The notes under the pieces: model-generated | Told to the model about the DNA's origin: nothing | Seen by the model: the letters and a program-made list of their open reading frames with translations, nothing else | Database searches by the model: none | Made by a program: the position numbers and the translations under genes | NCBI GenBank assembly: GCA_002236755.2 | Contig: NBZP02000054.1 | Span: 124,001 to 188,000, forward strand | DNA: 64,000 nt | Direction of reading: 5' to 3' | Origin: Dothistroma septosporum | Taxonomy: Eukaryota; Ascomycota; Dothideomycetes; Mycosphaerellales; Mycosphaerellaceae | Shown: positions 8,419-19,923 of the stretch, in pieces | Layout: the number at the start of each line of letters is the position of its first letter | How positions within the stretch are numbered: the stretch's first letter is position 1

Positions 8419-9859
8419 ATGCCGCCAACGTCACCCTTGCTCAGCAGGATTGCATATGGCTTGGCCGGTGCGGTAGGAGTGTATGCAGTACTACTCGGCG
8501 TACTGCTCACGCCTCCTATGCAACGATTGTAGGCCTTCCTTACGTGAACAACAATGAATCAGCTGACCAAGGTAAGTGCACTTTATGCAAACAGTTTCAA
8601 TACACTCTTCTTGGGAGATGACCTGCACAATGGGGAACGCTTTGGCTTTGCAAAGAATCAGGTGACGCCCTTCAATATCACCACATCAGATGGCGAGGAC
8701 CTCTTTGCTTGGCATATACTGCCCCTGGATGTCTACGCTCAGAACGAGAAGGTATTGAGGAAAGAAAAGAGACCTCACGGTCAATGCGTCCAGGATATCA
8801 CGGCTTCGTTGTCGTTCAAACTTCTAGCATCAGACAAGAACGCCCGCGTTGTAATCAGCTGTGGGTAATCTGTCCCGAATCACACCGGCAATATTGGGCT
8901 AATGTGACTGACACTCTAATCACAGTTCATGGCAATGCCGGCCACATCGCCCAAAATCAAAGACCTCTGACGAATCGCTACATGACAACACAGCCGAACA
9001 CGCATGTTCTAAGCATCGACTATCGTGGATTCGGTCTTTCGACAGGATCTCCAACAGAGGCCGGACTCGTCGCTGATGGCGTCGCACTTATCGATTGGAT
9101 TCTACATGTCGCTAAGGTCCCTTCTGAGCGGATCGTAATTATTGGTCAAAGTCTCGGCACTGCAGTGTCGAGTGCTGTAGCACTGCGCTATGCTGATCCT
9201 GACAACATGTCTGGTTTGACACCTATCGATGCTCCAGAGATGAAAGCGATAAAGAAACGCGAGACCAAGCCCATCATCTTCGCGGGCGTAGTCCTCGCCG
9301 CTCCCTTCAATAGCGTGCCCACACTGCTCTCAACCTACCGCATCGGAGGTCTTTTGCCAATCTTGCTCCCACTTCGACCGTTTCCCTGGCTATTAAATAT
9401 GCTCACGAGCCAGATGGTCGACAAATGGCTGACCGCAGAGCGACTGACGGCATACTACGATGCTCTCAAGGACAACACGGCCCTTGCCGGCAACAACGGT
9501 GCCCTGGGGAGCTTACAGGTCCTTCATGCCTTGAACGATGCAGATATTCCGTATCACCAGACCGAGATGATCTGTAGACGCATGCTTGGTCAGCGATCTG
9601 CTGATGCAGCCATGGATCCCGATGAACTTGATGCTGACCATTGCATTGATGGGACGAAAGGAACTGGTGTGCTAGATGTGAAGATGGCAGGGAGGCCGAG
9701 ATTGAGATTTGAGTTGGTGGGATACGGAGGTCTGTATACTTCTACTTTGCATGCTTTCGTGTACGGTCTGGCTGACAGGTCGTAGGTCACAACAGGATCA
9801 TCACACATACTCCAGTCTCACTGGCGGTTCTGCGTGCATTCGATGGACTTTTCGACTGA
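8419..9859 (+). CDS. ABHD12-like alpha/beta hydrolase, membrane-anchored
   Basis: CDS join(8419..8528,8577..8860,8926..9729,9786..9859), 423 residues, introns of 48, 65 and 56 nt. The N-terminus carries one membrane segment (IAYGLAGAVGVYAVLLGVLL). Exon 2 has the family block ERFGFAKNQVTPFNITTSDG. The second splice creates FHGNAGHIAQNQ, the oxyanion-hole HGN motif, and exon 3 continues with SIDYRGFGLSTGSPTEAGL and the nucleophile elbow IGQSLGTAVS. An acidic residue near LNDADIPYH fits the catalytic Asp. The catalytic His appears only after the last intron, in GYGGHNRIIT. The protein is therefore a serine hydrolase of the ABHD12/ABHD13 type, which in animals acts on lysophospholipids and monoacylglycerols at the ER. 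The substrate here is unknown. Without splicing the last exon, the His is lost. Confidence 0.9.
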
Positions 9860-10224
9860 ACGATCATTGTCTCCAAGTCCTTCTATGTGGAGAACCGTAC
9901 ACAAGACTAGATGTCGAACAACTTGCGCGTGAATGACTGAGATATACTGTCATACTGCCCGCCTACAGAAGACAGGTCAAAATACCCTGCTCACAAGATC
10001 CCATATGATAACGTCCTTCAGCTCCCAAGACTCGAAGCCTCAAAGAGCAAGCCACTCTAGTCAAATGCGAATCCAGTCAAGCGATTCCAGCATGTCACTC
10101 ACGTATCCAATACCGAGTTTGTCCATGCTTCGCAAACAAGTCGCCGATTCTACAGTCCGAGCATTGTACCGGTATTGCTTGCGAAACCACTTACGTTTTA
10201 CTTAGGCTCGAGCCTCGGCTCAAG
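9860..10224. other. Intergenic, possibly eroded 5' part of the adjacent pseudogene
   Basis: A 90-codon plus-strand ORF lies here but shows no recognisable features. Because the neighbouring pseudogene lacks its N-terminal membrane region, its missing 5' half may be decayed within this stretch. Confidence 0.3.
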
Positions 10225-11527
10225 ATGAGGGCTTTGGGTATCAGTCTCGATCATAAGGGTCGGTGCGCAGTCCTCTGCGTTTTCGACCGTTCCTGGCAAG
10301 GGGCGCCGAACTTTTGTTCTAATTTGACGCAGATGCTGATTGACTGCGCGAATTTTCGTGGGCTTTTGTACCTGAGCCCGATACCAGCTACGCAGGGGAC
10401 TCTTGGCGTCATCTTCAGGTGTAATGTGATCATGATTCCGTTCATGATCCGCCTCACGATTGTTGTCACGAATTGTGGAGCCAGGGTGCGCAAATACACC
10501 ACATACTCGCAGACTAACGTCGGGTTTGGAACGCTACGCCTAGAACGATCCTTTGACTGCGCTTGGATCCTGCAACCGACGTGGATAAGCTCGTTTGAAG
10601 CCCCGAAACTTGAATGCGAGTATATCAAAGAACAGGAAATGTTCCAAATTGGCCTAAAGAACAAAATTCAAGACACACTGAACTCGTATTCTGGCGACTA
10701 CATGCAGCGCTCAGAAGAAGTTCATCCCACGCCATTTGGAAAGCTTCCCTCTCGCTGTTGAGAGGAGCAATCAATGACAAGTCTGGATCTCCGAATGCAG
10801 CACAACTAGTTCGACAGTCCTCGGGTGATGCAACGACGCAGCCTGGAACTCAGTGGTTGACAACTGGAGCTTTCTCCACACCACTCCGCGGCACGAAGGA
10901 GTCACGGTCGGTCACAGACGCACGTACCAGGAATCACCGTAATGCGAATGAACTCAATACGACTCTTAGGCCAGGCTACGAAAGCTTCCTAGCGATGATG
11001 CCGATACCTCCTGCTCCTGTCGAGAACCAGCCATTGCTGAAAGCTGCTATCGAGAAACTCTTCAATATCAGCATGTCAATGGCAAGCTCCCCCGATCTTC
11101 TGTAACCACTTCGCCGTAGTCTATATTCCCACCAACCACTGAGGAGATCTAGATATCAGCCCTCCAATCCCTTCGCCCCACCGCCCGTGGAGGTGACCTA
11201 CAGTCTCCAAGGCAACATTAAGTCCGACTCGCCTGCGCGACTCTGGTTGGCATACGGCTTGGCGCTCGGCGTAGCGTTGATCGACGTCCTCATTGGACTC
11301 TGGGCCATTGCATCGATCCGAGGTTCTTTCACCGCGAACTTCTCAACCGTCTTCCGAGTCGCCAAAAACGTTGATGTAGACGCCTTCACTGGAGAGTCTC
11401 ATCTTCCGGGTGGGATCCGCTTCCAAAAGAGCTCGGTGAAGTAATTTTCACGAAGCGGAACGGTGAGATGAAGCAGCTTATGGATATGGAATGTAGCACT
11501 GTGGGACAGGGGGACTTGGAAACATGA
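10225..11527 (+). pseudogene. Decayed multi-pass membrane protein (DUF3176-like type)
   Basis: Pieces of a fungal membrane-protein family appear in order but in different frames. From 10560: ISSFEAPKLECEYIKEQEMF, the conserved C-E-Y segment of the extracellular domain. From 10740: LSLLRGAINDKSGSPNAAQL and then TQPGTQWLT. From 11010: LLKAAIEKLFNISMSMASS, then a stop at 11103. From about 11147 another frame gives VEVTYSLQGNIK and the terminal membrane helix ARLWLAYGLALGVALIDVLI with NFSTVFRVAKN. Near 11405-11416 the frame changes again: DPLPKELGEVIFTKRNGE is read one frame over from the preceding segment. Some breaks could be introns, but the last one lacks splice signals, so at least one frameshift is present. 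The N-terminal membrane helices are not found. The family name is from memory of its motifs. Confidence 0.6.
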
Positions 11528-12028
11528 ACAGAAATGAGTGCGGTCTATCGATCACCCATCGGGAACATGGATAGATCTGCGAAAATAGGACTAGAACCCT
11601 GGAATTTCTACAACAACATTGAGCCACTGCGCGAGACCATGATGCTCGTACCCGAGACTCAGTACAGGGATCCACAAACACGGTGGCTCAAGCCTTTCGA
11701 GGTAAAGCTCTTGACAGCTGTCCATTGAGGCGAGGAAGTCTTTAGCGCACATGAAGCCGTGTGATTGTCCGTATCGCCGCAGAGACTACGCCTATGTATC
11801 AGCCGTTGGATGAACGCCTCTGGTCCGTGGACGCTCTACTCAGCCTAGGCTCTCGTGACCTCAATTATCTGCAGAACAAGGAAGGCCGGGAAGATTGGGA
11901 CGATCGATGGTCCATTTTCTGAGAACTGCTTCGTAAGGGAAATTTCAACACCTCAAATTGTGTGTAGAAGGATCTATGCCCTGGGTTGCGCTTGGGTCCC
12001 GTGTCTGTACCCAAACATTCGATACTCG
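11528..12028. other. Intergenic, nothing recognised
   Basis: Lies between the membrane pseudogene and the 3' end of the FAD monooxygenase. The 64-codon ORF at 11534-11728 has no recognisable motif. Confidence 0.35.
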
Positions 12029-13497
12029 CTAGTCCCAGTCACCATCAAGGATAGTAGGCTCCCCTCTCTGTTTCGCAGCAAGCAGTCCATCAATTGTCCA
12101 AGGACGATACACCATTCCCGGCGGCGTGTTGCTATTCTGGAACGTCTTGCCTTCCCTAATATGCGCCAAAGCTTCGCCATACTTGTCCTTCGCATACTGC
12201 TCTGGGTCATGGTCAATGATCCATTTGCTGAACCTCACCTGGTATTTTTTATCTCCACTATCGTGCTTACTGGTGTCCCTCGATTCTGCATTGGCAATCC
12301 CGAAAGCTTGAAGACACGAGCAGCGCTCGAAGCGGAGGAGGTTGTGGACGCGGAGGGCGTCGGGGATGTGACTCTTGCCGGCGATGGAGATGCATGTGGC
12401 AAGGGAAATGGCATCTTCGAGAGCTTGGGTGGCGCCGTTACCAGAGCTCGGTAGGAAGGTATGAGCCGCATCGCCCAGTTGCACGACGAACCCTCCGGGA
12501 GAAGTCCACTTAGGTTGGGGGTCTCGCCACATGATCTTCCAGTCCACCAGCAACTCGGGTGGTGTTGCTTTGATGACATGATCGGCGACTTCGGGCCAGC
12601 CGTCGATCGTGGCTGTCAGTTCAAGAGCCTCGTCCGGGGAGCATTTCTGGCTCCAAGATTCTTCAGCAGTGCCGCGGTCAGCGTGGATGATTCCCCAGCA
12701 CATCATGGTTTCATTCCTCCAGAAATTGCCGTTAAAGTTTGGACCTATCCACATCTCCATTGTTGATCGCCCTTGCCCTGTGAGCTTGAACCGCTCAGCA
12801 ACCATCGGGTCCGCTAATGCCAGCTCGACTGGATAAGCCACGCGAAAGACCGCATTGCCGCTGCTTCTTGCTGGTACAGGTCTTCCATTGATCAGGCTGG
12901 AAGAACTTCCTCGCAGTCCATCTGCCGCCACCACCGCGTCGGCCTCGTGCTTCGTGCCATCTTTCAGGACGACGCCAGCCCGTCTTGTGGAGACATCCTC
13001 GTAGTAATCCACGACGTCACTGCCGTATTCGACCTCGATGCCGATCCGGCCAAGTTCCTCGAGGAGGATGCTGTGGAATTCTGGTCGCATGTGCCGCAGA
13101 AGTCTTGGCCTTCTGCTGGGTTCTATTTTGGTAGATACTGCGTCACTGAGCTCGATTGGACCATGTATTAGTTCGCCTCGATGATCACGGTATGCCAACA
13201 AAGGTTCGTGCGCTATCTCCTCGTGTCGTCTGTCTAGATGAGGCCAATTCTTGAACGCGTTCAGCGCGGTGGGTCCTACAGTGAAGCTATCGCCTGTCAA
13301 GTCTCAGTGAGTGATATCGAGCAATGCTGAGTGGTGTTTTACCCACCTTGAGTCTGAGATGTCTTTGCTCTCTCCAGAATGCGAACATCACAACCACGAC
13401 GCCAGCACTCCAATGCGGCCATCGATCCTCCGACACCAGCACCCGAGATCAATACATTGATGCCCGTTGGGGGGCTCCTAACCACGTCTTCTGGCAT
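12029..13497 (-). CDS. FAD-dependent aromatic monooxygenase (salicylate hydroxylase type)
   Basis: CDS complement(join(12029..13293,13347..13497)), 471 residues, one 53-nt phase-1 intron (donor GTGGGT at 13346, acceptor GACAG). Exon 1 supplies the dinucleotide-binding fold INVLISGAGVGGSMAALE near residue 13-30, followed by DVRILERA. Exon 2 has the DG motif (AVVAADGLRGSSS) and the second FAD motif VVQLGDAAHTFLPSSGNGAT with LEDA. This combination defines group A flavoprotein monooxygenases, which hydroxylate phenolic or other small aromatic or alkene substrates with NAD(P)H and O2. There is no signal peptide or membrane helix. It is divergent from the P450 at 14884, with 1.4 kb between. Oxidative neighbours suggest a catabolic or tailoring role, but the substrate cannot be read from sequence. 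Confidence 0.92.
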
Positions 13498-14723
13498 GAT
13501 CGATGCTGAGATAGTCAGAGATCCGTGGAGCCTGGTTGATAAAGACTAGGGGCTGGCTCAACATGAGATTGTGCCAAGGTGCAGACACTGAACATGTAAT
13601 GAGAACCTACATTGCCAGGTGCTTACTTATAATCTGCTGGATGCCTGACGTACGGGCCACGAAAGTGGACAGCTGGAAGGAGGATTTACGATCCTTCGAA
13701 AGTTTTCGGGGCCGACAGATGATCTGCGCCATAAAGCCTGGAATCTCCGCGGTGTGCACACCGCAGGTGAAGTATACGGTCACTGTAGGGCGGGAACTTG
13801 GAGCTGAGATTTCGGCAAGACATGGCCAGTAGGAATGCTCGTGCCAATCGAAAGTGTCCGAAGGTTGCCTCTACGTCTGGTGCTGCAGCTGATTTCAGCA
13901 GCATGTTTGACATCACGGAGACGGTTCCGCAGTGAGAGCGGGCATCTCTGCAGCAAGTAGCCGAGCCTATGGATGATTCGGTCGATAGTAAAGCTTCCCA
14001 TTGCCGGAGGATATTGCAGTAGCATGCCAAGCGTAGTGCGCCTCGATTACGATTATGAGCATCGTGGCCGCCGCGAGTATGCGGTTCGTCGTGAAGTTGA
14101 AGCGCCATGCTTCGTAGCCGTGAGCTATCGAGAGTGTGCTTCCATGAAGAATCCAGCTCGCACATCACGAAAATAGACGAAGGTGCCGGCCAGCAAGTGA
14201 ATCGCAGCCGTGTCGATTGAGTATTAAACCCAAGACTGGATGCAGAATTGTATGGATCTCCTTGGGCCAGGATGAAGCACCATAATGGGACGGATCGAGA
14301 GACGATCAGCAACGTCTCAGAACGTCAGCACTATGGACATGGTCAGTAGCCTGTACAGATTGGACTCTTGCGAGTTGATGGGTGTTGTTGTTATCAGCGA
14401 GAGAGGAAGGAGATTCTGCGGGACCCCCGTCGTTCGCCAAGTCCCCTCGCCAAGGCGATTTCTGAATCTAGAACCACCCCACATCACTCCTCATCTCTCC
14501 CCTCTATTTCTTCCACAACTGCCGAACAACCACGACAAGCCGAGCACCAACAGTCTGGCACATGCACTTCCCCGGACAGCAGTCCCAGTATAGAGACACA
14601 CATGGATGCCGTTTCACCTTGGGCATTTAACAGCCATTACCTGATTGGCTTACCAACATGACTACCTGCCGTGTTCATTCACCTGGTCCTCCGTGTCGTG
14701 ATTTAAGGGCATATAGGTGGAGT
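13498..14723. other. Long intergenic region upstream of P450 and FAD monooxygenase
   Basis: A 208-codon minus-strand ORF (13686-14312) is present but has no protein-like features. I see no RNA gene or transposon. This region must contain the promoter of the FAD monooxygenase. Confidence 0.4.
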
Positions 14724-14726
14724 AAG

Positions 14727-14782
14727 CAATGGCCTACAGGGTAATCAATGGCCTGCAGGCTGTTCAATGGCTTGCAGAGTAG
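14727..14782. repeat. Three 19-bp direct repeats in the P450 upstream region
   Basis: Units begin at 14727, 14746 and 14765, each opening with CAATGGC and containing TACAG or TGCAG at the same offset, spaced exactly 19 bases. The array lies about 100-160 bases before the P450 start codon. The regular spacing next to an inducible-type gene suggests operator sites for a transcription factor, or simply a short tandem duplication. Confidence 0.7.
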
Positions 14783-14883
14783 CAAAAGGTATGTAAGCAG
14801 GTGAGTACTTGATAACCTCAAGAGGGGCCGTCAGCCCTTCAGGTCTTCAACGACTGAATTGTGCGAGCTCTGCTATTTCAACC

Positions 14884-16679
14884 ATGACCCAGATCAAGGC
14901 CGAGCACAATGACTCTGCAGTCCTCACCGCATTGAAGATGCCGACCTTGTATTGGCCCCTCGTTCTCCCTCTTGTACTTGTTGTTCGTTTCCTGTGCTAC
15001 AAATATGCCTCACCTCTGAGACAATACCCTGGACCGTTGCTGGCTTCTGGAAGTCGGGCTTGGAAGGTCTGGAGCACTTGGTCTGGCCATACTGAGAAGG
15101 ATCACATTAGGATCCACGAGCTCTATGGTATGTATCGCGGATGCCTCTGGCTCTCATTGAGACTGACGATGTAGGTCCCATTGTCCGGATCGCTCCAAAT
15201 GAACTCTCCTTCTCCTCGCCCCAAGCCGCCCGAGAGATCCTGGCAGCAGGCAAAGGCTTCCACAAGACAGACTTCTATGGGGTCTTTCCACCTCCGGGTA
15301 CGTGACTGAAGGGTACAAGGAATGATTGAGACAGGCGCGAAGTCCTTGCGCTCAGCAACAGTTGCTTAGAAACTGCCATGTGGTTCTCGAGTACTGCTAA
15401 CACCCGACTGTACTAGAGAACCCCGACATCTTTACCGAGACCCGCGAAGCAGTCCATGCGGTCAAGAAACGCTATGCCTCCAATCCGTACAGCATGGCCA
15501 CGATGCACACGATGACGGGCTACATCGAGGACACTGAGCGCCTGTTCACGAAGAAGCTAGACGCTATGTGCCAGAAAGGAGATCAGTACTGTGATCTGGG
15601 AAGCTATCTACACTACTATGCTTTCGACGTGCTTGGTGAGATAGCATTCTCGAGGAAATTTGGGTTCCTTGAAGCAGGATTTGACCTGGAGAAGGCCATA
15701 AAGACGATCGATGATATGCAGTGGTACGATGGCATTATTGGGCAGATACCAGAGTGGGACTTTGCATTCCGTCGCAATCCGCTGTGGAAGTATGTACCCT
15801 GGTTGAATACTGGAAATTTCTTGATCACGCGCATGGCATTGGAGGAGATGGACAAGAGGAAGAAGTTGGGCAAGCAGCTTGAGAGAAGAGATTTGATGGC
15901 TTCACTGTTTGAAGCGCATGAGAAGGCACCACAGCACTTCGGGGAAGGGGATGTCTTCGCTGTGGCCCATGGTGCGATGTGAGTACTCGGAGTGACTAAG
16001 ATGACTGTCTTACTAACCATCCGCAGCTTCGCCGGCTCCGACTCGACGGCCTCGACCATGCAGAGCTTTTCCTGGCATGTACTGCGGGATCCTCAGATAT
16101 ACGCCAAGCTGCAGCAAGAACTCGACGAGGCTACTGCGGCTGGCAGGCTCTCTTCGATGCCACAGTGGAGCGAAGTCCAAGCACTTCCGTATTTCCAGGC
16201 TTGTTTGAAAGAAGCCATGCGTGTTCGACCGGCCGTCGGATTGAACATTTCGAGGCTCGTCCCTCCAGAAGGCGCAGAAATCGATGGACACCAATTGCCT
16301 GGAGGCACACGGGTTGCGCTGAACGGCTGGGTCTTGCATCGCAACAAAGTCTTCGGTGATGACTACGAGGTGTATCGACCGGAACGATGGATCGAGGGCG
16401 ATGGGAAGATGATGGAGAGGTATCTGTTTCAGGTAAGTTGCCTTGTCCAGCTTAGACAGAGCTGTGGTGTGCTGACAACAGGCGCAGTTTGGAGGCGGTA
16501 GCCATCTGTGCATAGGCAAGAACTTGGCGCTGCTTGAGATGAACAAGACATTACCATTGCTCTTCCGGGACTACAAGTTTGAACTGCTGAGGCCGAATGA
16601 AGAGTTGAAATATCATTCGACATTCTTTGTGGTGCAGGAGGGTTTGGAAGTCCGTATCTCGAAGCGGGAGGTGCAATGA
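14884..16679 (+). CDS. Cytochrome P450 monooxygenase (pisatin-demethylase-like layout)
   Basis: CDS join(14884..15127,15175..15297,15417..15978,16027..16432,16488..16679), 508 residues, introns of 47, 119, 48, 54/55 and 55 nt size class. The N-terminus has one membrane anchor (LYWPLVLPLVLVVRFLCY) and the proline hinge YPGPLL. The I-helix oxygen-activation motif is AIFAGSDST, formed across intron 3. The K-helix ExxR is KEAMRVRP, followed by the PERW meander. The heme-binding loop FGGGSHLCIG is formed across intron 4 and contains the axial Cys. All catalytic landmarks are present, so the gene should encode an active ER-bound P450. At the last acceptor, an alternative AG six bases upstream would insert two residues before FGGG. 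The divergent FAD monooxygenase and downstream MFS transporter may belong to the same pathway. Confidence 0.92.
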
Positions 16680-17339
16680 GGCTTTCAACATTGCTGCGCC
16701 TCAACACAGATATGACGAACCCACCATTCATATTCTACTAACGTATTGACTTTCCAACAACTGAGACATAGGCCACACTGATAGCGCGGGAGACTACAGT
16801 GCGATGGCAAAGCCCTCCCACAGGCGCAGCTCGTCGCGATCAACTATCGCGTCCTTACCCGACGATCACCTGCCAGGAACGAATGCCAACCACCCTCCAA
16901 CGCATGACTTTATCTCAGCGCGTCGATTCAGCCTAGCAGCATTTACGGCATATTGGAGAGAAGCGTACACATCTTGCCCCGTCAGTCCACTCGATCCGCT
17001 GCCAAACACGGCTACCCCGGTCACGATGCCACTTCAACCCGATAGCATCAGCGCAAGGCTCGATGGAAAGCATCGCCTTCTGCTTTGGTCTGGACTGCGT
17101 AGAAGCTAGTTTTACATGATAATTCATTAAGCCTCCAACCACAAGCTTCAGCTTCCGCCTCGAAGCTGCACAATATGTTATTGCCCCGCATCAGGCTGAG
17201 GTTACGATGCACCATGGAGTTCTCGGATTGGCGGTGATGAGTATGATTTCATCCTGCTGCGATCCCGGTTTGAGCGTTTTGTGCTTTGCATAAGAGCTTT
17301 CTTGCTCACTGTTCCTCTCTTTTGCCTGGCATCGACTTC
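16680..17339. other. Intergenic with weak coding-like minus-strand stretch
   Basis: Around 16860-17050 the minus strand reads TGVAVFGSGSSGLTGQDVYA in one frame, which looks protein-like but is closed by stops and matches nothing I recognise. The expected N-terminal lobe of the following aspartic-protease-like gene is not found here. Confidence 0.3.
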
Positions 17340-18974
17340 CAAGGTGCCAGTCAAGATGCTGTCGTTCTTCTTCGTCCTTTGGTGCCGACTTTAATCAGCG
17401 GAGTAGCGAGCACTGCATCCGGAACTGATAGCACTCTAGGCCTCTTACGCCTGGGTTACTTCAACGATGAGGCGGTGAACTCAACCGACGATTTTCTATC
17501 GTACGCTCGTCGACATTGTGAAAACGGCTGGCGTCATCAACAGCAACCTCTTCTCTATCTTCCTTGGGAGCACAGGTCGGCGACTCAAATGCGTTTAAGG
17601 CTACTTGCACTGACTTGCTTTCCCCAGCTGCTGTATCGGGCCCAATCCTCTTTGGCGCCATCGATACGACGAAACACAGCGGTCCGCTGACGACTTTGAG
17701 TATACTGCCTACTGTCAGCAATGGTCAAGTTGAGACCTCGCTCCGCTACTTCGCTACAGCCATCACGAGCGCTAAGACCACAGTGGGCGGCAAAGTCTCC
17801 CTCTTCTGGTCAGGAAGCCCGGATGGCGTGGCTGCCTACAACGCCACAAACCCATCGCTACCTGTGCTCCTTGACACGGGATCTACTTCTTGGAGGGCAA
17901 GGGCCGACCTTTTCGACAACAAGATCAAGCCAGCGTTTCCCTACGTGAACTTTACAAGTGGTCAACGTAGTTGCAAGCATGCGAGTTCTCGCGACACGAT
18001 CAGCCTCATCTTCGGTGGTAGCATCACCATTACCTACGACGCCAGCGGTTTCATTGTCTCAGCAATCATGGCACCACTGCAAACTAATCCCTTTCGATTG
18101 CGAGCATGACGCCTGCGCGTTCCTCATATCGCATTCAGAATCGGACGGATACAGCCTCTTGGGCCGAGATTTCCTCGAGCACATGTACATCGATTTTGAC
18201 CTCGATACTGGGCAGGCATCTGTTGCACAGGCTGTGCCCGATTCCAAAGAACCGCCGAACATAGTTCCAATTGGAGCCGGCGAAGATGGCCTTGCCAAAG
18301 AGGCGCCAAGTGTCATTACGGCTTCGCCAAATGCTTATCGACCGCTGATGGCGCCGTCGGCCACGATCAAACATGCTGTGTCCACGCTTGCGATGCCGAT
18401 AGGAACTGTGACTGGAATGGCAGCAGTCCCGGTGGCAGTTGAAGCGCATCTTTCGTCGATGGCCACATCCCCAGCTGCATCAACAGGCTCTGCAGGCCAC
18501 GCTCAGGCATCGCCAGCTCCTGATGGACCCCACAGCTACACTGGCGCCACAGCTGGTGGTGTAGTAGGCGGTGTTATTGGACTTGCCTTGCTTGGAGCAC
18601 TGATGTACATTTACCCGAGGAAGCAAAAGTCAAAGTCCAACCGCCCAGTGTACGGATCAGAATCTCTCGAAGTACAGCAGCCCCCTAAAGGCATGCAGAG
18701 CTATGGCAATCGCGGCTCAATGCCACCGAGGCACAGTGATATGGAGTCGGCTGCACCAAAGCCGCCTCATAGGATGTTTCATGAGACGTTCACGAACGAT
18801 GGCAGGCATGAGTTGTCTGGTCTGCGCCGAGAAGTTTCTTCGAGTCTGTTCGCAGGACCTCAAGATGGGAATCTTCGAGGTCGCCTTGAGAACTCTCGAT
18901 CTCAGGGATCCGAGGGAAATGTTGACGAGGAGCACATTGGTCGCAGTGCGTGTCGATCTGAAGGCTACCTGTAA
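17340..18974 (+). pseudogene. Aspartic-protease-like membrane protein, broken (5' loss and frameshift)
   Basis: The downstream part reads as a pepsin-family protein with a membrane tail: SGPILFGAIDTTKHSGPL, second active-site-like LLDTGSTSW, SLIFGGSITITYD, and GYSLLGRDFLEHMYIDFDLD, then a Ser/Ala-rich linker, one membrane helix (GGVVGGVIGLALLGALMYIY) and a cytoplasmic tail of about 120 residues. A 52-nt intron (17576-17627) joins IFLGST to AAVSGPILFG. A second 49-nt intron (18056-18104) is plausible. Upstream, YFNDEAVNSTDD and LVDIVKTAGVINSNLFSI lie in different frames: the switch falls at the T4 run 17492-17495, where three T would keep the frame. The N-terminal lobe with the first catalytic Asp is missing. 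Either a pseudogene or a sequence error plus 5' erosion. Confidence 0.6.
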
Positions 18975-19923
18975 TGAACGATTGTGATGAAGTCCTCATC
19001 GCAAAGCGGACCGTTTTCCCCATCTTTATCACCCTCACGGCCGAGAGGTCTGTTTACGGCCTTCCTTCCGGGCAATTGCGCATTCACTCCGGAGAGTTTT
19101 GTCTACTTTGGGCTCTCCCTAGCCGAAGCAGTGTTGTGCTTGTGACCACTCCATACAACAAACAACACGAGGAATTTGCAAGCCACTATTCCAGTATGTG
19201 TCTTTCTATACAAGATACAGAGGTACTTCACAAAGTCGCCACGACATTCAATCGTGCAGATGCCCTACATCCGACATCCGAAACATCTTCGGCCGAAGCT
19301 TTCGCCAACCGCGCGGCTTGGAACGACAAGGATGCATCGCAAGAGCAAGGATTCCGGGGAGTTCACCAACCACAAGCCAAGCCAGTGCCAGTGAACGCCA
19401 CCATACGGCTTGTGCGTTCCGACGAGCTCCGCCAGACCCCACTCACACTCATCCTCTGGCGATCCACAATCGGGCCCACTGCCACGATGCCTCGCTTCGC
19501 CTGTCTCTTCGGAGAACGAGCACGGCATCTAGGATCGTTACACGTCTCCAGGAAGTGATCATCGGTTGCGGGTGGATATGTGGAGGTGACATGGAGCAGA
19601 CTACCTTAGTCACTTGAGGGGCTCGAGCAGCTGCCGGTGTAGCCTGCCAGAGTGTGTCGTCGGTATGATGGACTATTAATACAGCGAGCCGTGTAGGACA
19701 AGGATGTGCACGATTGCGATTCTCTTGCTGGTTCCACTCTTCACACCTCGAAGAGAACTCCTGTCTTCGTATCTGGACTGTTTCTGACAGAGGTCGCTTG
19801 GCTTTATTGCTGCTTCAAGGACGTGAGGGAATGTGTTGAACTGGGGCTGAAGATTGTGAGAGTACATCTGGTATCAAGAAGGTGCAAGTCGTTTTGTCCT
19901 TGCTTCTTATCACTTTTTCGACA
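18975..19923. other. Upstream region of the MFS transporter
   Basis: A 194-codon ORF (18974-19558, plus) and overlapping ORFs in other frames are present, none with recognisable domains, signal peptide or membrane segment. I treat the interval as noncoding and as the MFS promoter. Confidence 0.4.

Noticed and set aside
7863..8510. 215-codon minus ORF across the divergent promoter
   Set aside because: Overlaps exon 1 of the membrane protein in another frame and the first exon of the hydrolase in antisense; Ser/Pro/His-rich noise.
10251..10664. 137-codon minus-strand ORF
   Set aside because: Antisense to the recognisable CEYIKEQEMF segment of the membrane-protein relic.
13686..14312. 208-codon minus-strand ORF
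   Set aside because: No domain, no hydrophobic or helix pattern, overlaps several other ORFs; treated as random.
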